Below are positions 1 to 9,428 of a stretch of 64,000 bases of DNA, piece after piece. Source of the DNA: Hyphomicrobiales bacterium (GTDB lineage: Bacteria > Pseudomonadota > Alphaproteobacteria > Rhizobiales > Rhizobiaceae); NCBI GenBank assembly GCA_900465665.1, contig UBJO01000016.1:1-64000 (forward strand), read 5' to 3'. A program made the translations under genes and the position numbers. Below the pieces are notes generated by a model, which searched no databases, was not told the DNA's origin, and worked only from the letters and a program-made list of their open reading frames with translations. Each line of letters starts with the position of its first letter. Within the stretch, counting starts at the first letter, position 1.

Positions 1-354
1 TCTGCCAAAGTAGTGCTAGGACGCCGCTGCTTAGGTTCTGGACACTTCCGGGAGCGCCAACATATAGCTGGCATGCCTGCGGCTGGTCGCGGTCTACTGC
101 GCCGACACAGTGTGGGAGGCGACAAGCATTTCACAGCATTTGCAGTGTTTAAGCTCCCCAATCCGGCTTTATTGGAGACGAGGCAGTTGTTCGCTCCATC
201 ACGCCGGCGCCTGCTCATCGCCGGCAAGAGGCATCGGGAGAGGCGGGTCACTAGCGCCTAGCGATGAAGAGATCAGGCAGGGAGGCCTATGGCGGACGAG
301 ACATAGGGCGCTTTCTGGAGTTTTGTCTTTTATATGCGTCGCCGTGCGACCCGT
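1..354. other. Intergenic stretch, no gene recognised
   Basis: This stretch lies downstream of the minus-strand wecG-like gene. Short open frames exist on the plus strand but are arginine-rich, low-complexity and lack family resemblance or a good ribosome-binding site. I see no RNA gene or clear terminator. Confidence 0.4.
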
Positions 355-1149
355 TTACCGGCGCTGATGACGACGGGTGAACAGTTCCTTGGCGAACAAT
401 TGCATTAGCGGGCCGACAGCGAAAAAATATCGCCGCCATAGCCGCCTGGGGTCAGATGCCAGCCGGTGCGCCCATTCCAACCCCAGATGGCGCATCCAGA
501 TTGGCGCCCGCTTCTTCGCTCCGAGAAGAAACTCCAGCGATGCGCCGATACACAGGCCCACGCCGCAAGCCTCCGGCCGCTGGGCGAGAGCGTAGGCAAT
601 TTTTTCGGACTGCGGCGATCCGATTGCGATGAAGGCGAATCGCGCCGGCTCTGCGGCGACGAAATCCACGCAGGCCTGCAAGCCGGCAGGGTCTTCCAAG
701 ACATTCGGAGGAGGAACGAAGCTCCGGAAACGGACGGTGGGGAACGCTGTTTCCATCTGCTCTGCGATCATCGAACTGGCCGCGATCACGGTGATACGAT
801 CGCCTGGCCGTATTACCGTCTTGAAAATTCGCGCCGTCAGGTCTGATCCCGTGACGAGCGGCAAGTCAAGCGCCACAGCGTGCGACAGCGTCGAGATAGG
901 CTTGCTGTCGCACAGCGACATCCAGGCATCGTCATAATAGGGAGCAAGCAACCGATCGCCGTTGAGACGGACCACATGATCGACATTCGGCGTCACAATG
1001 TAGCGAAAGCGATCCAGGGATCCACTAGTCCTCATGAGGTCCACAGCGGCATCCTGCGCAATCGTATCGAACGGTGCGCCGAGAAAATAATGGCGCGTCC
1101 GGCTTGTCGGCGGAGCAGCCCGCGGAGAATTAACTTCCAGTAGCTGCAT
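355..1149 (-). CDS. WecG/TagA/CpsF-family glycosyltransferase
   Basis: This 264-residue protein belongs to the WecG/TagA/CpsF family (GT26), which transfers a sugar such as N-acetylmannosamine(uronate) to a lipid-linked acceptor at the cytoplasmic membrane during surface-polysaccharide synthesis. The hallmark motif TPNVDHVVRLN sits near residue 53 and includes the Asp of the active site. A central nucleotide-sugar region (VIAASSMIAEQ) and the conserved IGSPQSEK segment near residue 175 follow. The C-terminus ends with the basic, membrane-associating segment typical of the family (WMRHLGLEWAHRL, then repeated Arg). Length matches the family. It is divergently oriented to the glycosyltransferase at 1388 and lies in what looks like a polysaccharide locus with decayed members. 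The exact sugar cannot be read from sequence. Confidence 0.9.
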   Translation of the reverse strand: MQLLEVNSPRAAPPTSRTRHYFLGAPFDTIAQDAAVDLMRTSGSLDRFRYIVTPNVDHVVRLNGDRLLAPYYDDAWMSLCDSKPISTLSHAVALDLPLVTGSDLTARIFKTVIRPGDRITVIAASSMIAEQMETAFPTVRFRSFVPPPNVLEDPAGLQACVDFVAAEPARFAFIAIGSPQSEKIAYALAQRPEACGVGLCIGASLEFLLGAKKRAPIWMRHLGLEWAHRLASDPRRLWRRYFFAVGPLMQLFAKELFTRRHQRR

Positions 1150-1387
1150 CTGTCCCTCTCTTGTGCGCAGCAGGCAAACGTCGGCGCAGCGCCACGTCTA
1201 TTCTTTACCGCTCGCAGGGTAGTCTATTGGCGAAATCGAACAATTGACCGAAATTCAGCAATTGGATGTATATATATCCGCACGATATATTTTGGTTAAT
1301 CACAAGGAATTAAATACCTGGCGATGGGATAGCCGTTCTTTTCTGTGGTATTAAATTTAAATACGGATCTACGGAAAGGCGATATTC
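1150..1387. promoter_or_regulatory. AT-rich divergent promoter region
   Basis: This 238-bp gap separates two divergent glycosyltransferase genes and is clearly more AT-rich than its surroundings, with a TATATATAT run near 1268. It must hold promoters for both. No operator was identified. A GGAAAGG ribosome-binding site at 1374-1380 precedes the plus-strand gene. Confidence 0.4.
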
Positions 1388-2584
1388 TTGCTATACATGA
1401 TAGTGTTTCTGTCAATTACGGTGGCTGGCATCGCGTGCTTCGCGCTTGTGGCTATTTTCGCAATCGAATGTGTCGCCGGCGCCTGCCCTTCCAGCGGGCG
1501 TCCCGAACGACCGCTTTCCATTCGGCCCGCGATTGCCGTTCTGATACCGGCCCACAACGAAGCGCTTGGGATTGCCGCGTCGCTGAGAAGCATCGGCGAC
1601 CAGCTCCGCGGCGGTGACCGGATCGTCGTGGTGGCTGACAATTGCGATGACGAGACGGCGGCTATTGCGCGCAGTTTCGGAGCTGAGGTGGTGGAGCGGC
1701 GCGATTCCGTCAACCGCGGCAAGGGCCACGCGCTGGCTGCCGGCGTTGCGCATCTACGGCAGGCGCCGCCGGCGATCGTCGTCTTCATCGACGCGGACTG
1801 CCAGATCGCAAACGCTACGCTGGATGCGCTGGCCGCCGATGTCATGGCATTCGAACGCCCGGTGCAAGCGCGGAACCTGCAGGTGGCACAGCCGGGCGCC
1901 AGCATAGGCCTGGCTATCAGCGAATTCGCCTTCCGCATCAAGAATCATGTCCGACCACTAGGAATGAGCAGGCTTGGCCTGCCATGTCTGATGACCGGGA
2001 CCGGCATGGCGCTGCCATGGAACCTGGTGGAAGAGGCGAATCTTGCGACCGGGCATCTCGTGGAAGATATGAAGTTTGCGCTCGAGTTGGCGCAGAAGGG
2101 CGCGCCACCGCGTTTCTGCGAGCGGGCCCTGGTGACAAGTCTTTTCCCTACATCCACGGAAGCCGTGGAAACGCAGCGGCGACGCTGGGAAGGGGGGCAT
2201 CTGGAAATGATGCGTTTTGCAGTCGGCGCGCTTTCCCGTCCGAGTGCATGGCGCAGCGCGGCCTACTGCGCCCTCCTTCTTGACGTGCTCGTACCGCCGC
2301 TGACGCTGCTTGCCGCCGCCGTTGCCTTCATGACATTGGTCGCGGCATGCGCGGCTCTCTTGGGCATCGGCTTGCTGCCGCTGGCAATTGCGTTGGCGGC
2401 TGCTTTGCTTTTTCTGTTGGCAATCGGCCTCAGCTGGGCGGCATTCGCGACCGAACTTCTGCCGCCGAGGCAGCTCATCAGGCTCCCGGCTTATGCCATA
2501 GCGAAGCTGCACAAGTATCCCAGGATGCTGCTTTCATCCGGCCGTCACGAATGGGTGAGGACGGATCGCTCGCGCCCGCAATGA
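1388..2584 (+). CDS. Membrane-bound family-2 glycosyltransferase
   Basis: This is a processive-type GT2 glycosyltransferase of about 398 residues for exopolysaccharide synthesis. An N-terminal membrane segment (residues 4-28) precedes a GT-A catalytic domain. That domain shows LIPAHNEA near residue 54, the nucleotide-binding VADNCDD, the metal-binding FIDADC (DxD) near residue 133 and the Q-x-x-R-W acceptor motif as QRRRWEGGH near residue 262. Two or more hydrophobic helices follow at about residues 295-365. The start drawn is TTG at 1388, chosen because GGAAAGG lies at ideal spacing; ATG at 1397 is the alternative. It resembles chitooligosaccharide/cellulose-synthase-like enzymes, but the donor and acceptor are not determinable. 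Confidence 0.88.
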   Translation: MLYMIVFLSITVAGIACFALVAIFAIECVAGACPSSGRPERPLSIRPAIAVLIPAHNEALGIAASLRSIGDQLRGGDRIVVVADNCDDETAAIARSFGAEVVERRDSVNRGKGHALAAGVAHLRQAPPAIVVFIDADCQIANATLDALAADVMAFERPVQARNLQVAQPGASIGLAISEFAFRIKNHVRPLGMSRLGLPCLMTGTGMALPWNLVEEANLATGHLVEDMKFALELAQKGAPPRFCERALVTSLFPTSTEAVETQRRRWEGGHLEMMRFAVGALSRPSAWRSAAYCALLLDVLVPPLTLLAAAVAFMTLVAACAALLGIGLLPLAIALAAALLFLLAIGLSWAAFATELLPPRQLIRLPAYAIAKLHKYPRMLLSSGRHEWVRTDRSRPQ

Positions 2585-3036
2585 AGAAGACGGATACCGT
2601 CCGGACAGGTCCCGGTGCCTAATTCACGGCACAAGTATTGCGGAAGAAGTGCTCTGCCGCCGGGTCGACTATTCTGGAACGCTACATGTCGACCCCGGGG
2701 GACAGAAATGCGGACCAATCCGATCTCGACCCACGGATATTTGCTAAAGGCGTGACATTGGACTTCTGGCGCTAGGCAAGCCAGCTGCAGATGCGAGGCC
2801 GCCAGAAACCCGATCGCGTGCCAGCGAGGCGCTCGCGATAGTAAGAGCTACCTGCCAATTGATAATACAGCGCGCGGGATACTCTCCAGCGAACGAGTTC
2901 GCCTCCCGGCGGTCCTTGTCATCGACGACAGCATGGGCGGCAACGAGACGAGGCGATTATTGCGGCACGCCTCGGCGACGAGGCCGGCGGTAATGTTCGA
3001 GAAACCAGCGACCTTCCGATATCTCGAAGGAAAAGC
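2585..3036. other. Gap of 452 bp without a supported gene
   Basis: This lies between the GT2 gene and the end of the polymerase pseudogene. A plus-strand frame from 2933 starts plausibly (VLVIDDSMGG just before it) but runs into the antisense of the pseudogene and has no recognisable domain. It is best read as degenerate DNA, in keeping with the decay of the neighbouring gene. Confidence 0.35.
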
Positions 3037-4439
3037 TCAGGTCAGGCCGCCGCCGCTGTGGGGCGCGCGCATTTGCGAAGATCTTCCCGAGGGCCTGCCG
3101 GCGCGCTCTGTGTCCAGCAGCCAGACGCCGCAACCCACGAGGAAAAAGAACCAGGAGTACATAGCGGCCCAGAAATGGACCGTCGATCCTACAAAGACGA
3201 AAGTGACCATACAGATGAGATAGCCTCTCCTATAGGGCTGGAGCGCTGGCCCGACATCCCGTTTGCGGGCCAAAGCGATCCAGAGAGACAGAATGGAGAT
3301 GAAGATGATGATGAGCGACGGCAAACCGTAGCGCTTCGCAGTCAGCAGCCAGAAATTGTCGACCGTAGTGCTTACCATCCATGGCGGGCGGACCCATTCA
3401 GCCAGTCCGATTCCGAGGAGCGCATGGTTCATGACGGAAGCAGACCGGAATCCCAGATGAGAAGACGGTACCAACCAGTCTGCCGATCGAAGGTGAAGTG
3501 TGAAATGTAGAATTGCACCGGGGTCTGGTTGGATCCGAACTCGACCACAAGATAGCTTTCAAGCGCGATCACCCAAAGCAGCTTCCACTGCCACCAGAAC
3601 CGCCCCAGCGCCTTGCACCAGATCAGCAGAGCCGCCTGCAAGACGACGCCAGCGATCGGCGCCGAGGATAGAGACAAAAATGTCGTCGCGACGACAAGGC
3701 TTACGGAAAGCCAGCGTCCAAGAATCAGCCGCCTCGAAACATCCACCCAGCTCGCCAATGCGACCAGACTCCCGCAGAAGACGCCGAAAAGAATGGAATG
3801 GCTGAATGTGCCTTGCACGCGATACGCGCCCATACGCGGCGGCATTGGCGCCAGCTCGACAGTGGGAAGCACTTTGCCAAACAGTTCCAGCAGGATCGCC
3901 CGACCGGTCATCCACTCATAAAGGGCGAAAGGAAGCAGAATCGCAATGAGTTTGACGGCGAACGCCACCATGTTGCTGAAGTCCTCTGCGCTGCGAATAT
4001 AGCATCGCGCCAATAGATAGGCTCCCATCCCATCGATGAAATATGACACGCTCGGTTGCAACGCAGCTGGAATGCCAGCGGCGGCGGTGAGGGCAACCGC
4101 GATCCAAACGCAATAGAGAAGAACGCCCAAATCAGCGACGCGAACTTGACCTGCCCTTCCTGTGAGCCTGGACGTCAGCGAGGGTAGCAGCGTTATCATC
4201 AGAACGATGCGCTAGACCGGCAGGTTGACGCCCGCCAAGAGCACCACCCATGGAATGATGAGGCCAATCATGAAGAACTTCACCGCGGGATGAAGGTCCG
4301 CCTTCGGATGCTGCGCAGGCTCAGAGCGCACCGCCCTAGGCTGTCGTCGCGATCCAACGTCTGCGGTGCCGTGCCGCTCCGGCTACTCCTCCAGCTTGCC
4401 GCCTATTCTCTGAACGCTGGACAGCCCGCGCCTAGACAT
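3037..4439 (-). pseudogene. O-antigen polymerase/ligase-like membrane protein, broken
   Basis: Read together, the minus-strand fragments give one multi-pass membrane protein of about 467 residues of the O-antigen ligase/polymerase (Wzy/WaaL-like) type. Reading starts at ATG 4439 (MSRRGLSSVQRIGG). An in-frame TAG occurs at 4385-4383 (codon 19) and a second at 4214-4212, inside LAGVNLPV-stop-RIVLMITLLPS. The frame then continues uninterrupted to about 3450. There a frameshift moves the reading from GWYRLLIWD to RSASVMNHALLGIGLAEWV in another frame, which ends at 3037. Hydrophobic helices run through both parts and the periplasmic-loop motif NHALLGIGLAEW is retained. Three independent lesions make this a pseudogene rather than a sequencing slip. 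It would have polymerised or ligated the polysaccharide made by its neighbours. Confidence 0.85.
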
Positions 4440-4575
4440 GAGGCTGCCTGCCCGCAGCCAGCACCGTTGCTTCAGGCCCGCCTCGTTCCACCGCTCTGGT
4501 CGAGCAGGAAAGACGATTGCGAAGCCAGGGCGAAATCGTAGGAACGAATGGTCGGCGATCAGCCGGTCTCATCCG

Positions 4576-5517
4576 TCAGTTCCTGAGCAGCATGAAATCG
4601 GTACCTTTCAGCAGCGGCCGTATGGAACTCGAGAAGGCTGCGCGGTGTGACGGATTGCGCCAGCAACGAAGCGCTTCGCCGGTGGCAACGGCGGCGCGGA
4701 ACATCAATGTTGCTAGAGTGCCGTGGTGCAGGGCATAATAACGAATACGATTAGCGGTCTGAAGCGCGAAAAGCGTGGGATTTCGACCGCTGCCTCCACC
4801 GGCGTGCATCACCTTGGCGCGCGGCTCGTAAAGAACACCGAACCTGGCCTCCCGCACGCGGCGGAGAAAATCGACCTCTTCGCTATATAGAAAGAATGAC
4901 TCATCCCATTGACCGACTGCGTTCCGGGCCTTGGCCGATATGAGAAGCGCAGAACCCGTCGCCCAATCGACTAGGCCGGACCGATCGTAGGAACTGGCTT
5001 TGGTTATCGTCTCACCCAAGCCCAGTCGTCCCGCGATTCCACCACCTAAAAGCGCGTCTGCCCAAGCCGTCGTCATCGACGGTTCCCGCCTTAAGCTTGG
5101 ATCGACATGCCCATCCTCGCTATAGTTGGTTGGCACCACGACACCCACGGAGGGGTCGGAAAGTCGCTCGAGCAGCGGTATTGCCGCACCGGGATAGAGA
5201 CGCAAATCCGGATTGAGGACGAGAATGGCGCGATCGTCGTCCACCGTCGCGACGGCGGCGTTGATTGCCGCAGCATAACCGGCATTGCGCCCCATGCGGA
5301 TCACTCTTGGGCCGGCGGGATGCGCTTCTGCCAACTCTGCCGATCCGTCATGGGAGGCGTTATCCGCGATCACGATCTCAAAATCGTCCACCCCTTCCAA
5401 GCCGGAGGGAATCGAATCGAGAAGCGGAAGTAGAGCGTCGGCACTGTTGTACGTCACGATCACCACAGCCAAACTCGTTTGGCCGCCTTGCCGATCTCGC
5501 TGTGTTTTGTCTGACAT
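4576..5517 (-). CDS. Family-2 glycosyltransferase, rhamnosyltransferase-like
   Basis: This is a soluble GT2 enzyme of 313 residues resembling bacterial rhamnosyltransferases/WcaA-like proteins. It shows the N-terminal VVIVTYNS fold start near residue 18, ADNASHDGS near residue 51, the metal-binding NPDLRLYPGA near residue 101 and the catalytic-region motif FFLYSEEVDFLRRVREA near residue 210. A C-terminal amphipathic tail (residues 255-313) may contact the membrane. It adds one sugar to a growing repeat unit in the cytoplasm. It lies upstream of the broken polymerase on the same strand, so the assembly it served is probably inactive or has been rewired. Confidence 0.88.
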   Translation of the reverse strand: MSDKTQRDRQGGQTSLAVVIVTYNSADALLPLLDSIPSGLEGVDDFEIVIADNASHDGSAELAEAHPAGPRVIRMGRNAGYAAAINAAVATVDDDRAILVLNPDLRLYPGAAIPLLERLSDPSVGVVVPTNYSEDGHVDPSLRREPSMTTAWADALLGGGIAGRLGLGETITKASSYDRSGLVDWATGSALLISAKARNAVGQWDESFFLYSEEVDFLRRVREARFGVLYEPRAKVMHAGGGSGRNPTLFALQTANRIRYYALHHGTLATLMFRAAVATGEALRCWRNPSHRAAFSSSIRPLLKGTDFMLLRN

Positions 5518-5861
5518 GTTTTGTCCTCACCCCATCTATTGTCCTGTATCGACGTCTGCTCGTGTCCCCAGCCATGCGCCGATCCCGTTGTCACATACGG
5601 TGCCCGTTTTTTATTTAGTCATCACGAGCCGCTGGAAGGTAGTTAAACAAAAGTACAATTTGGGCGTATGGCTTAGGTTGATTTCGCGCACTATGCCGTA
5701 AAGCAACGGGCCTTGCGCCAGGGTGGGCAAAGCTTGGCATGGCAGGGCGTGGAGCGGGGGCTCGGCACTAGGACCGCGCTAATGTCTCCCGATTGAACGT
5801 CTGGCGGAGACGGTGTTCGGCTGTAGTGTCGGCTGATGGACGATCCACCGATCCGCTCACC
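5518..5861. other. Gap of 344 bp, nothing recognised
   Basis: This lies between the start of the glycosyltransferase gene and the end of the HlyD-family gene. It should include the promoter of the former and the 3' end of the secretion operon. I see no gene, repeat or strong hairpin. Confidence 0.35.
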
Positions 5862-7265
5862 TCAGGGCTCCCGGATTGCCGTGTCCAATCCCTTCAGCAA
5901 CGGATAGAGGAAATATGAGATCACCGTGCGTTGCCCTACCATGATCTCGACCGAAACCGCCATACCGGGTAGTAGTCGCACGGGATCCTTCTTGGTGCCG
6001 AGGCTGGTGTCCGCTAGGAGAACGCGGGCCTTGAAGAAGGGCTGATTCGACTGGGTCGCGGCGGCGTCCTGTTGTGTAGGTGTAAAGGTGTCGCGGCTGA
6101 TCGTTCTCACCGTGCCTGATGCCGTGCCGTATTTTTGGAACGGATAGGCGTCGAACTTGATGCGTGCCTTCGTGTCCGTTTCGATGCGGCCGATGTCGCG
6201 GGAATTGACGGAGACCTCGGCTTCGAGCGGAACGTTCAGTGGAACCAGCGTCACGATTGGCTCGGCTTCCTTGACCACGGAGCCGACCGAGCGCTGGGCG
6301 AGATCGAGCACGACGGCGTCTGCAGGTGCAGTCAGGACGACCATGTTGCGGCGCAGTTCCATCTTCTTCAGCTCTTCGCCGGCAGTGTCGCGCTGGCTTC
6401 TTAAATCGACGAGCTGCTCCATCGATGCGCGGCGGAAGTCCTCGATGAAGGCTTGGCGATCGGCTTCGAGCTTTGCATACGCATGCTCGGCTTCATCGGC
6501 GCGACCCTTGACCATGGACAGGCTTGCCTCGACATCGAGCCGGGCGTCGCGGGAGGCGAGCAGCGTGATCAGTGATCCGCTTTCGCGATCATAGAGACGC
6601 TCGCGGGTGGCCTCGATCCGCGACAGGTTCTCGCGGCGGTCTACCAGAACGGCCTGTTGCGCTTTGCTGGCGGCGATCGTCGAGGCCTGGCCTGCGAGCT
6701 GCTGCTGGAAGTTCTGGAGCTGCGCTATGTAGAATGCTCGGCGCTGCCCGAAGAGCTGTGCCTGCAAAATCTCGTTTTGAGTGGCGCCTGCAATGGACGA
6801 GTAGTCGACGCCGGAGAGTTCGGCTTCGACGCGCTTCACCTGTGCGTCGAGTGCGGCGAATTTCGCGGTCAATTGATCCACGTCCGCCTGGCTGAAGGTC
6901 GCGTCGAGCGTCGCCAGCGTTTGACCGGTATGCACGAGATCGCCGGCCTTCACGTCGATGGTTCTGACGATCGAGGTTTCGAGCGGCTGGACGACGATCG
7001 TCGGCTGTGTTGTGACGAGCTTTCCGGGCGCGATCACCACTTCGTCGATCGACGACACGGAGGCCCATACGATCGCCGAGACGATCAGCGCGGTGACGCA
7101 GTAGAGCGTCATGCGTGCGACACGTGGCGGCGCTCGTTCTTCGAGTTCGACGGCATCCGACTGGAACTCGGATATGACGGGAGAGAAGGCGCCGCGCGAC
7201 GCCAGCTGGTTGTCGTGCGGTCCAACGGGAACGGGAAGGTTTGGCTTTTTAGCGTGCGCGTTCAT
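5862..7265 (-). CDS. HlyD-family type I secretion adaptor
   Basis: This is the membrane-fusion (periplasmic adaptor) subunit of a type I secretion system, bridging the inner-membrane ABC exporter and an outer-membrane TolC-like channel. Starting at ATG 7265 (MNAHAKKPNL) it has a cytoplasmic N-terminus, one membrane helix near residues 55-75 (LYCVTALIVSAIVWASV) and a biotinyl-lipoyl-like half (APGKLVTTQP, VKAGDLVHTGQTLATLD). A long coiled-coil hairpin spans about residues 115-300, then the second lipoyl half (LTAPADAVVLDLA) and the beta-barrel C-terminus with the family motif LLPGMAVSVEIMVGQR. The ATG overlaps the stop of the exporter gene (ATGA), implying translational coupling. It is last in the operon that begins with the giant DUF4082 protein. 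Confidence 0.92.
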   Translation of the reverse strand: MNAHAKKPNLPVPVGPHDNQLASRGAFSPVISEFQSDAVELEERAPPRVARMTLYCVTALIVSAIVWASVSSIDEVVIAPGKLVTTQPTIVVQPLETSIVRTIDVKAGDLVHTGQTLATLDATFSQADVDQLTAKFAALDAQVKRVEAELSGVDYSSIAGATQNEILQAQLFGQRRAFYIAQLQNFQQQLAGQASTIAASKAQQAVLVDRRENLSRIEATRERLYDRESGSLITLLASRDARLDVEASLSMVKGRADEAEHAYAKLEADRQAFIEDFRRASMEQLVDLRSQRDTAGEELKKMELRRNMVVLTAPADAVVLDLAQRSVGSVVKEAEPIVTLVPLNVPLEAEVSVNSRDIGRIETDTKARIKFDAYPFQKYGTASGTVRTISRDTFTPTQQDAAATQSNQPFFKARVLLADTSLGTKKDPVRLLPGMAVSVEIMVGQRTVISYFLYPLLKGLDTAIREP

Positions 7266-9397
7266 GCTACCTGCCTCATCTGTTGCGACCAAAGATGGCG
7301 ATAGGTCATGCAGCGCGTGACCAGTTGATCGTGGCGGCCGATATCGGCGATCTTGCCGCGTTCGACTACGAGAATGGCGTCGGCGTCGACAAGCGTGGAG
7401 AGGCGGTGCGAGACGATGATCACCGTCCGGCCGGCCGCGATCTGGCTCAAGTTTTGCCGGATGATCGCCTCGCTATCCGGGTCGAGCGCGCTGGTCGCCT
7501 CGTCGAAGATCAGCAGCTTGGGATCGGTGATCAGGGCACGGGCGATCGCCAGCCGTTGCTTCTGTCCGCCGGAAAGGTTGGATGCATTCTCTTCGAGTAT
7601 GGTTTCGAAGCCGCGCGGCAGGCGCTCGATGAACTCCTCGGCGCCGGCGATGCGGGCCACCTCCACGATCTCCTCGATGCTCGCATCCGGCTTTGCGGCC
7701 GCGATGTTTTCGCGGACAGTGCCCTTGAACAGGAAGTTGTCCTGCAGCACGACGCCGATGCTGGTTCTTAGATGCACGAGGTCGATCTCGCGGCTGTCAT
7801 AGCCATCGACGCGCACCAGGCCTTGCTGGCTTTGATACAGCCCCTGGATCAGTCGGGTGATCGTCGTCTTGCCAGAACCGCTCTTGCCGACGACGCCGAA
7901 GACGGACCCTTCCGGAATGCTGAAGGTGACATCGTCGAGCGCTGGCGCGCCATCGGGCGTATACCGGAAAGTGACCTTGTCGAAATCAATCCGCCCGCGC
8001 AGCTGCGGACGGATGCCGCGACCGCGGCCGAACTGTTCCGGACGCTGGTTCATGATCTCGCCGAGCATGCGAACGGAGAGCGCGACTTCCTGGTACTCGT
8101 GCACCATGGTGACGATCTGCACCAGCGGACCGGAGACGCGGCCGGCCAGCATGTTGAAGGCGACGAGCGCACCGACTGTCATCGAGCCGTTGAAGACGTC
8201 GAGCGCGCCAAGCCCGATGATTGCCACGCCCATCAGCTTTTCCAGAAGACCGGTTAGCGACTGGGCGACCGTCGAGATCTTGTCGACGCGGAAGCGCACC
8301 GAGATCGCCTGCGCGGAATGGTCGTCCCAGACCTTGCGCTGGCGCGGCTCAAGCGCGAGCGACTTGACGGTACGCATGCCGTGCACGGTTTCGACCAGAA
8401 GCGCCTGCCGGTCTCCTTCAGCCTTGTAGAGCGCCTGCAGGCGCCGCTGGAACGGACCGACGAGCAGCATAACGACAAGGCCGACGAGGGCGGCAAAGCC
8501 GAGAACGACGAAGGTGAGCTTGACGCTGTAGAGAAGCAGGATCGGGATGAAGACCAGCAGCGATAGCCCGTCTAGAAGCGTCAGAAACAGGCGGCCTGTC
8601 AGGAATTCGCGAATGCGACCGGTCTGCTGCATGTGCTTGACGATAACGCCGGCGGAGGCCTGTTCGAAGAGAGCGATCGGAAGATTGAGCAGGTGCCCGA
8701 AGGTGCGGGTGGCGATGCGAATATCGATCCTGTTCGTCGCATAGAGTAGCAGATAGCGTCTGAGGAAGCTGAAGGTTGCGTCGAAGATCAAGGCGACGGC
8801 GATGCCGATCGTCAACACAGTCAACGTGGCATAGCTTTGGTGGACCAGAACCTTGTCGATGACCAGCTGAAAGAACATCGGCGTCGTCAGTCCGAGGCCG
8901 TAGAGCACGAAGGCGGCGAGCGCGACATCGCGGAAGAAGCTGCGCTGCTTGATCACCTCTGGAATAAACCAACGGAAGCCGAAGGGCTGGTCGTTGTCGC
9001 TCATGCGATGACTGCGCTTCATCAGCACGACGGAGCCGCGCCAAGACTTGGTGAACTGCTCTTCGCTGAGCAGTATGAATTCCGGCCGGGTCGCCAAAGG
9101 ATCAAGCACGCGAACCTGCTTCTCCTCTCCATCGACCGCGCCTGCCACTACCACCCAATTGCCGTTTTCAAGCTCGGCGAGAATGGGGTAAGCATTGCCG
9201 AGCTGGAACAGCGATGGCCAGGCGAGTGTCAGGTGCTTGGCCTTCAGACCGGAGTCTTTTGCCATGCGCAGGAGCTGGCGCACGGCGACAGGTTCCTCGC
9301 CCACGGCATAGTCATGTTGCAGACGCTCAGGCGATAGATCGACGCCGTGGTGACGCGCGACCAGAGCGAGACAGTGGAGATTGGTGTGCAAAAACAT
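7262..9397 (-). CDS. Type I secretion ABC exporter with degenerate C39-like domain
   Basis: This is the energising exporter of the secretion operon, about 711 residues from ATG 9397. An upstream ATG at 9469 would overlap the preceding gene by 41 bp and is less likely. The N-terminal 130 residues form a C39 peptidase-like domain (LHCLALVARHHGVDLS, later VVVAGAV and VLDP). The position of the catalytic Cys holds Thr (HTNLHC where active enzymes have ECGLAC), so it should bind cargo without cutting, as in HlyB. Five or six membrane helices follow (about residues 145-410), then the ATPase with Walker A GKSGSGKTTITR, signature LSGGQKQRLAIARAL and Walker B LLIFDEATSALDP. The most likely cargo is the 1744-residue protein encoded at the start of the operon. 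Confidence 0.92.
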   Translation of the reverse strand: MFLHTNLHCLALVARHHGVDLSPERLQHDYAVGEEPVAVRQLLRMAKDSGLKAKHLTLAWPSLFQLGNAYPILAELENGNWVVVAGAVDGEEKQVRVLDPLATRPEFILLSEEQFTKSWRGSVVLMKRSHRMSDNDQPFGFRWFIPEVIKQRSFFRDVALAAFVLYGLGLTTPMFFQLVIDKVLVHQSYATLTVLTIGIAVALIFDATFSFLRRYLLLYATNRIDIRIATRTFGHLLNLPIALFEQASAGVIVKHMQQTGRIREFLTGRLFLTLLDGLSLLVFIPILLLYSVKLTFVVLGFAALVGLVVMLLVGPFQRRLQALYKAEGDRQALLVETVHGMRTVKSLALEPRQRKVWDDHSAQAISVRFRVDKISTVAQSLTGLLEKLMGVAIIGLGALDVFNGSMTVGALVAFNMLAGRVSGPLVQIVTMVHEYQEVALSVRMLGEIMNQRPEQFGRGRGIRPQLRGRIDFDKVTFRYTPDGAPALDDVTFSIPEGSVFGVVGKSGSGKTTITRLIQGLYQSQQGLVRVDGYDSREIDLVHLRTSIGVVLQDNFLFKGTVRENIAAAKPDASIEEIVEVARIAGAEEFIERLPRGFETILEENASNLSGGQKQRLAIARALITDPKLLIFDEATSALDPDSEAIIRQNLSQIAAGRTVIIVSHRLSTLVDADAILVVERGKIADIGRHDQLVTRCMTYRHLWSQQMRQVA

Positions 9398-9428
9398 ACG
9401 CGTGGCCCACCCGGAATAGCGATAGCGC

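Noticed and set aside
2933..3223. Open frame on the plus strand beginning after VLVIDDS, resembling the start of a receiver domain
   Set aside because: The similarity ends after a few residues, the rest is antisense to the polymerase pseudogene, and no full domain is present.
3429..4199. A standalone 256-aa membrane protein gene starting at 4199
   Set aside because: The reading continues in frame upstream through a TAG to another ATG and continues downstream after a frameshift, so it is a fragment of one broken gene.
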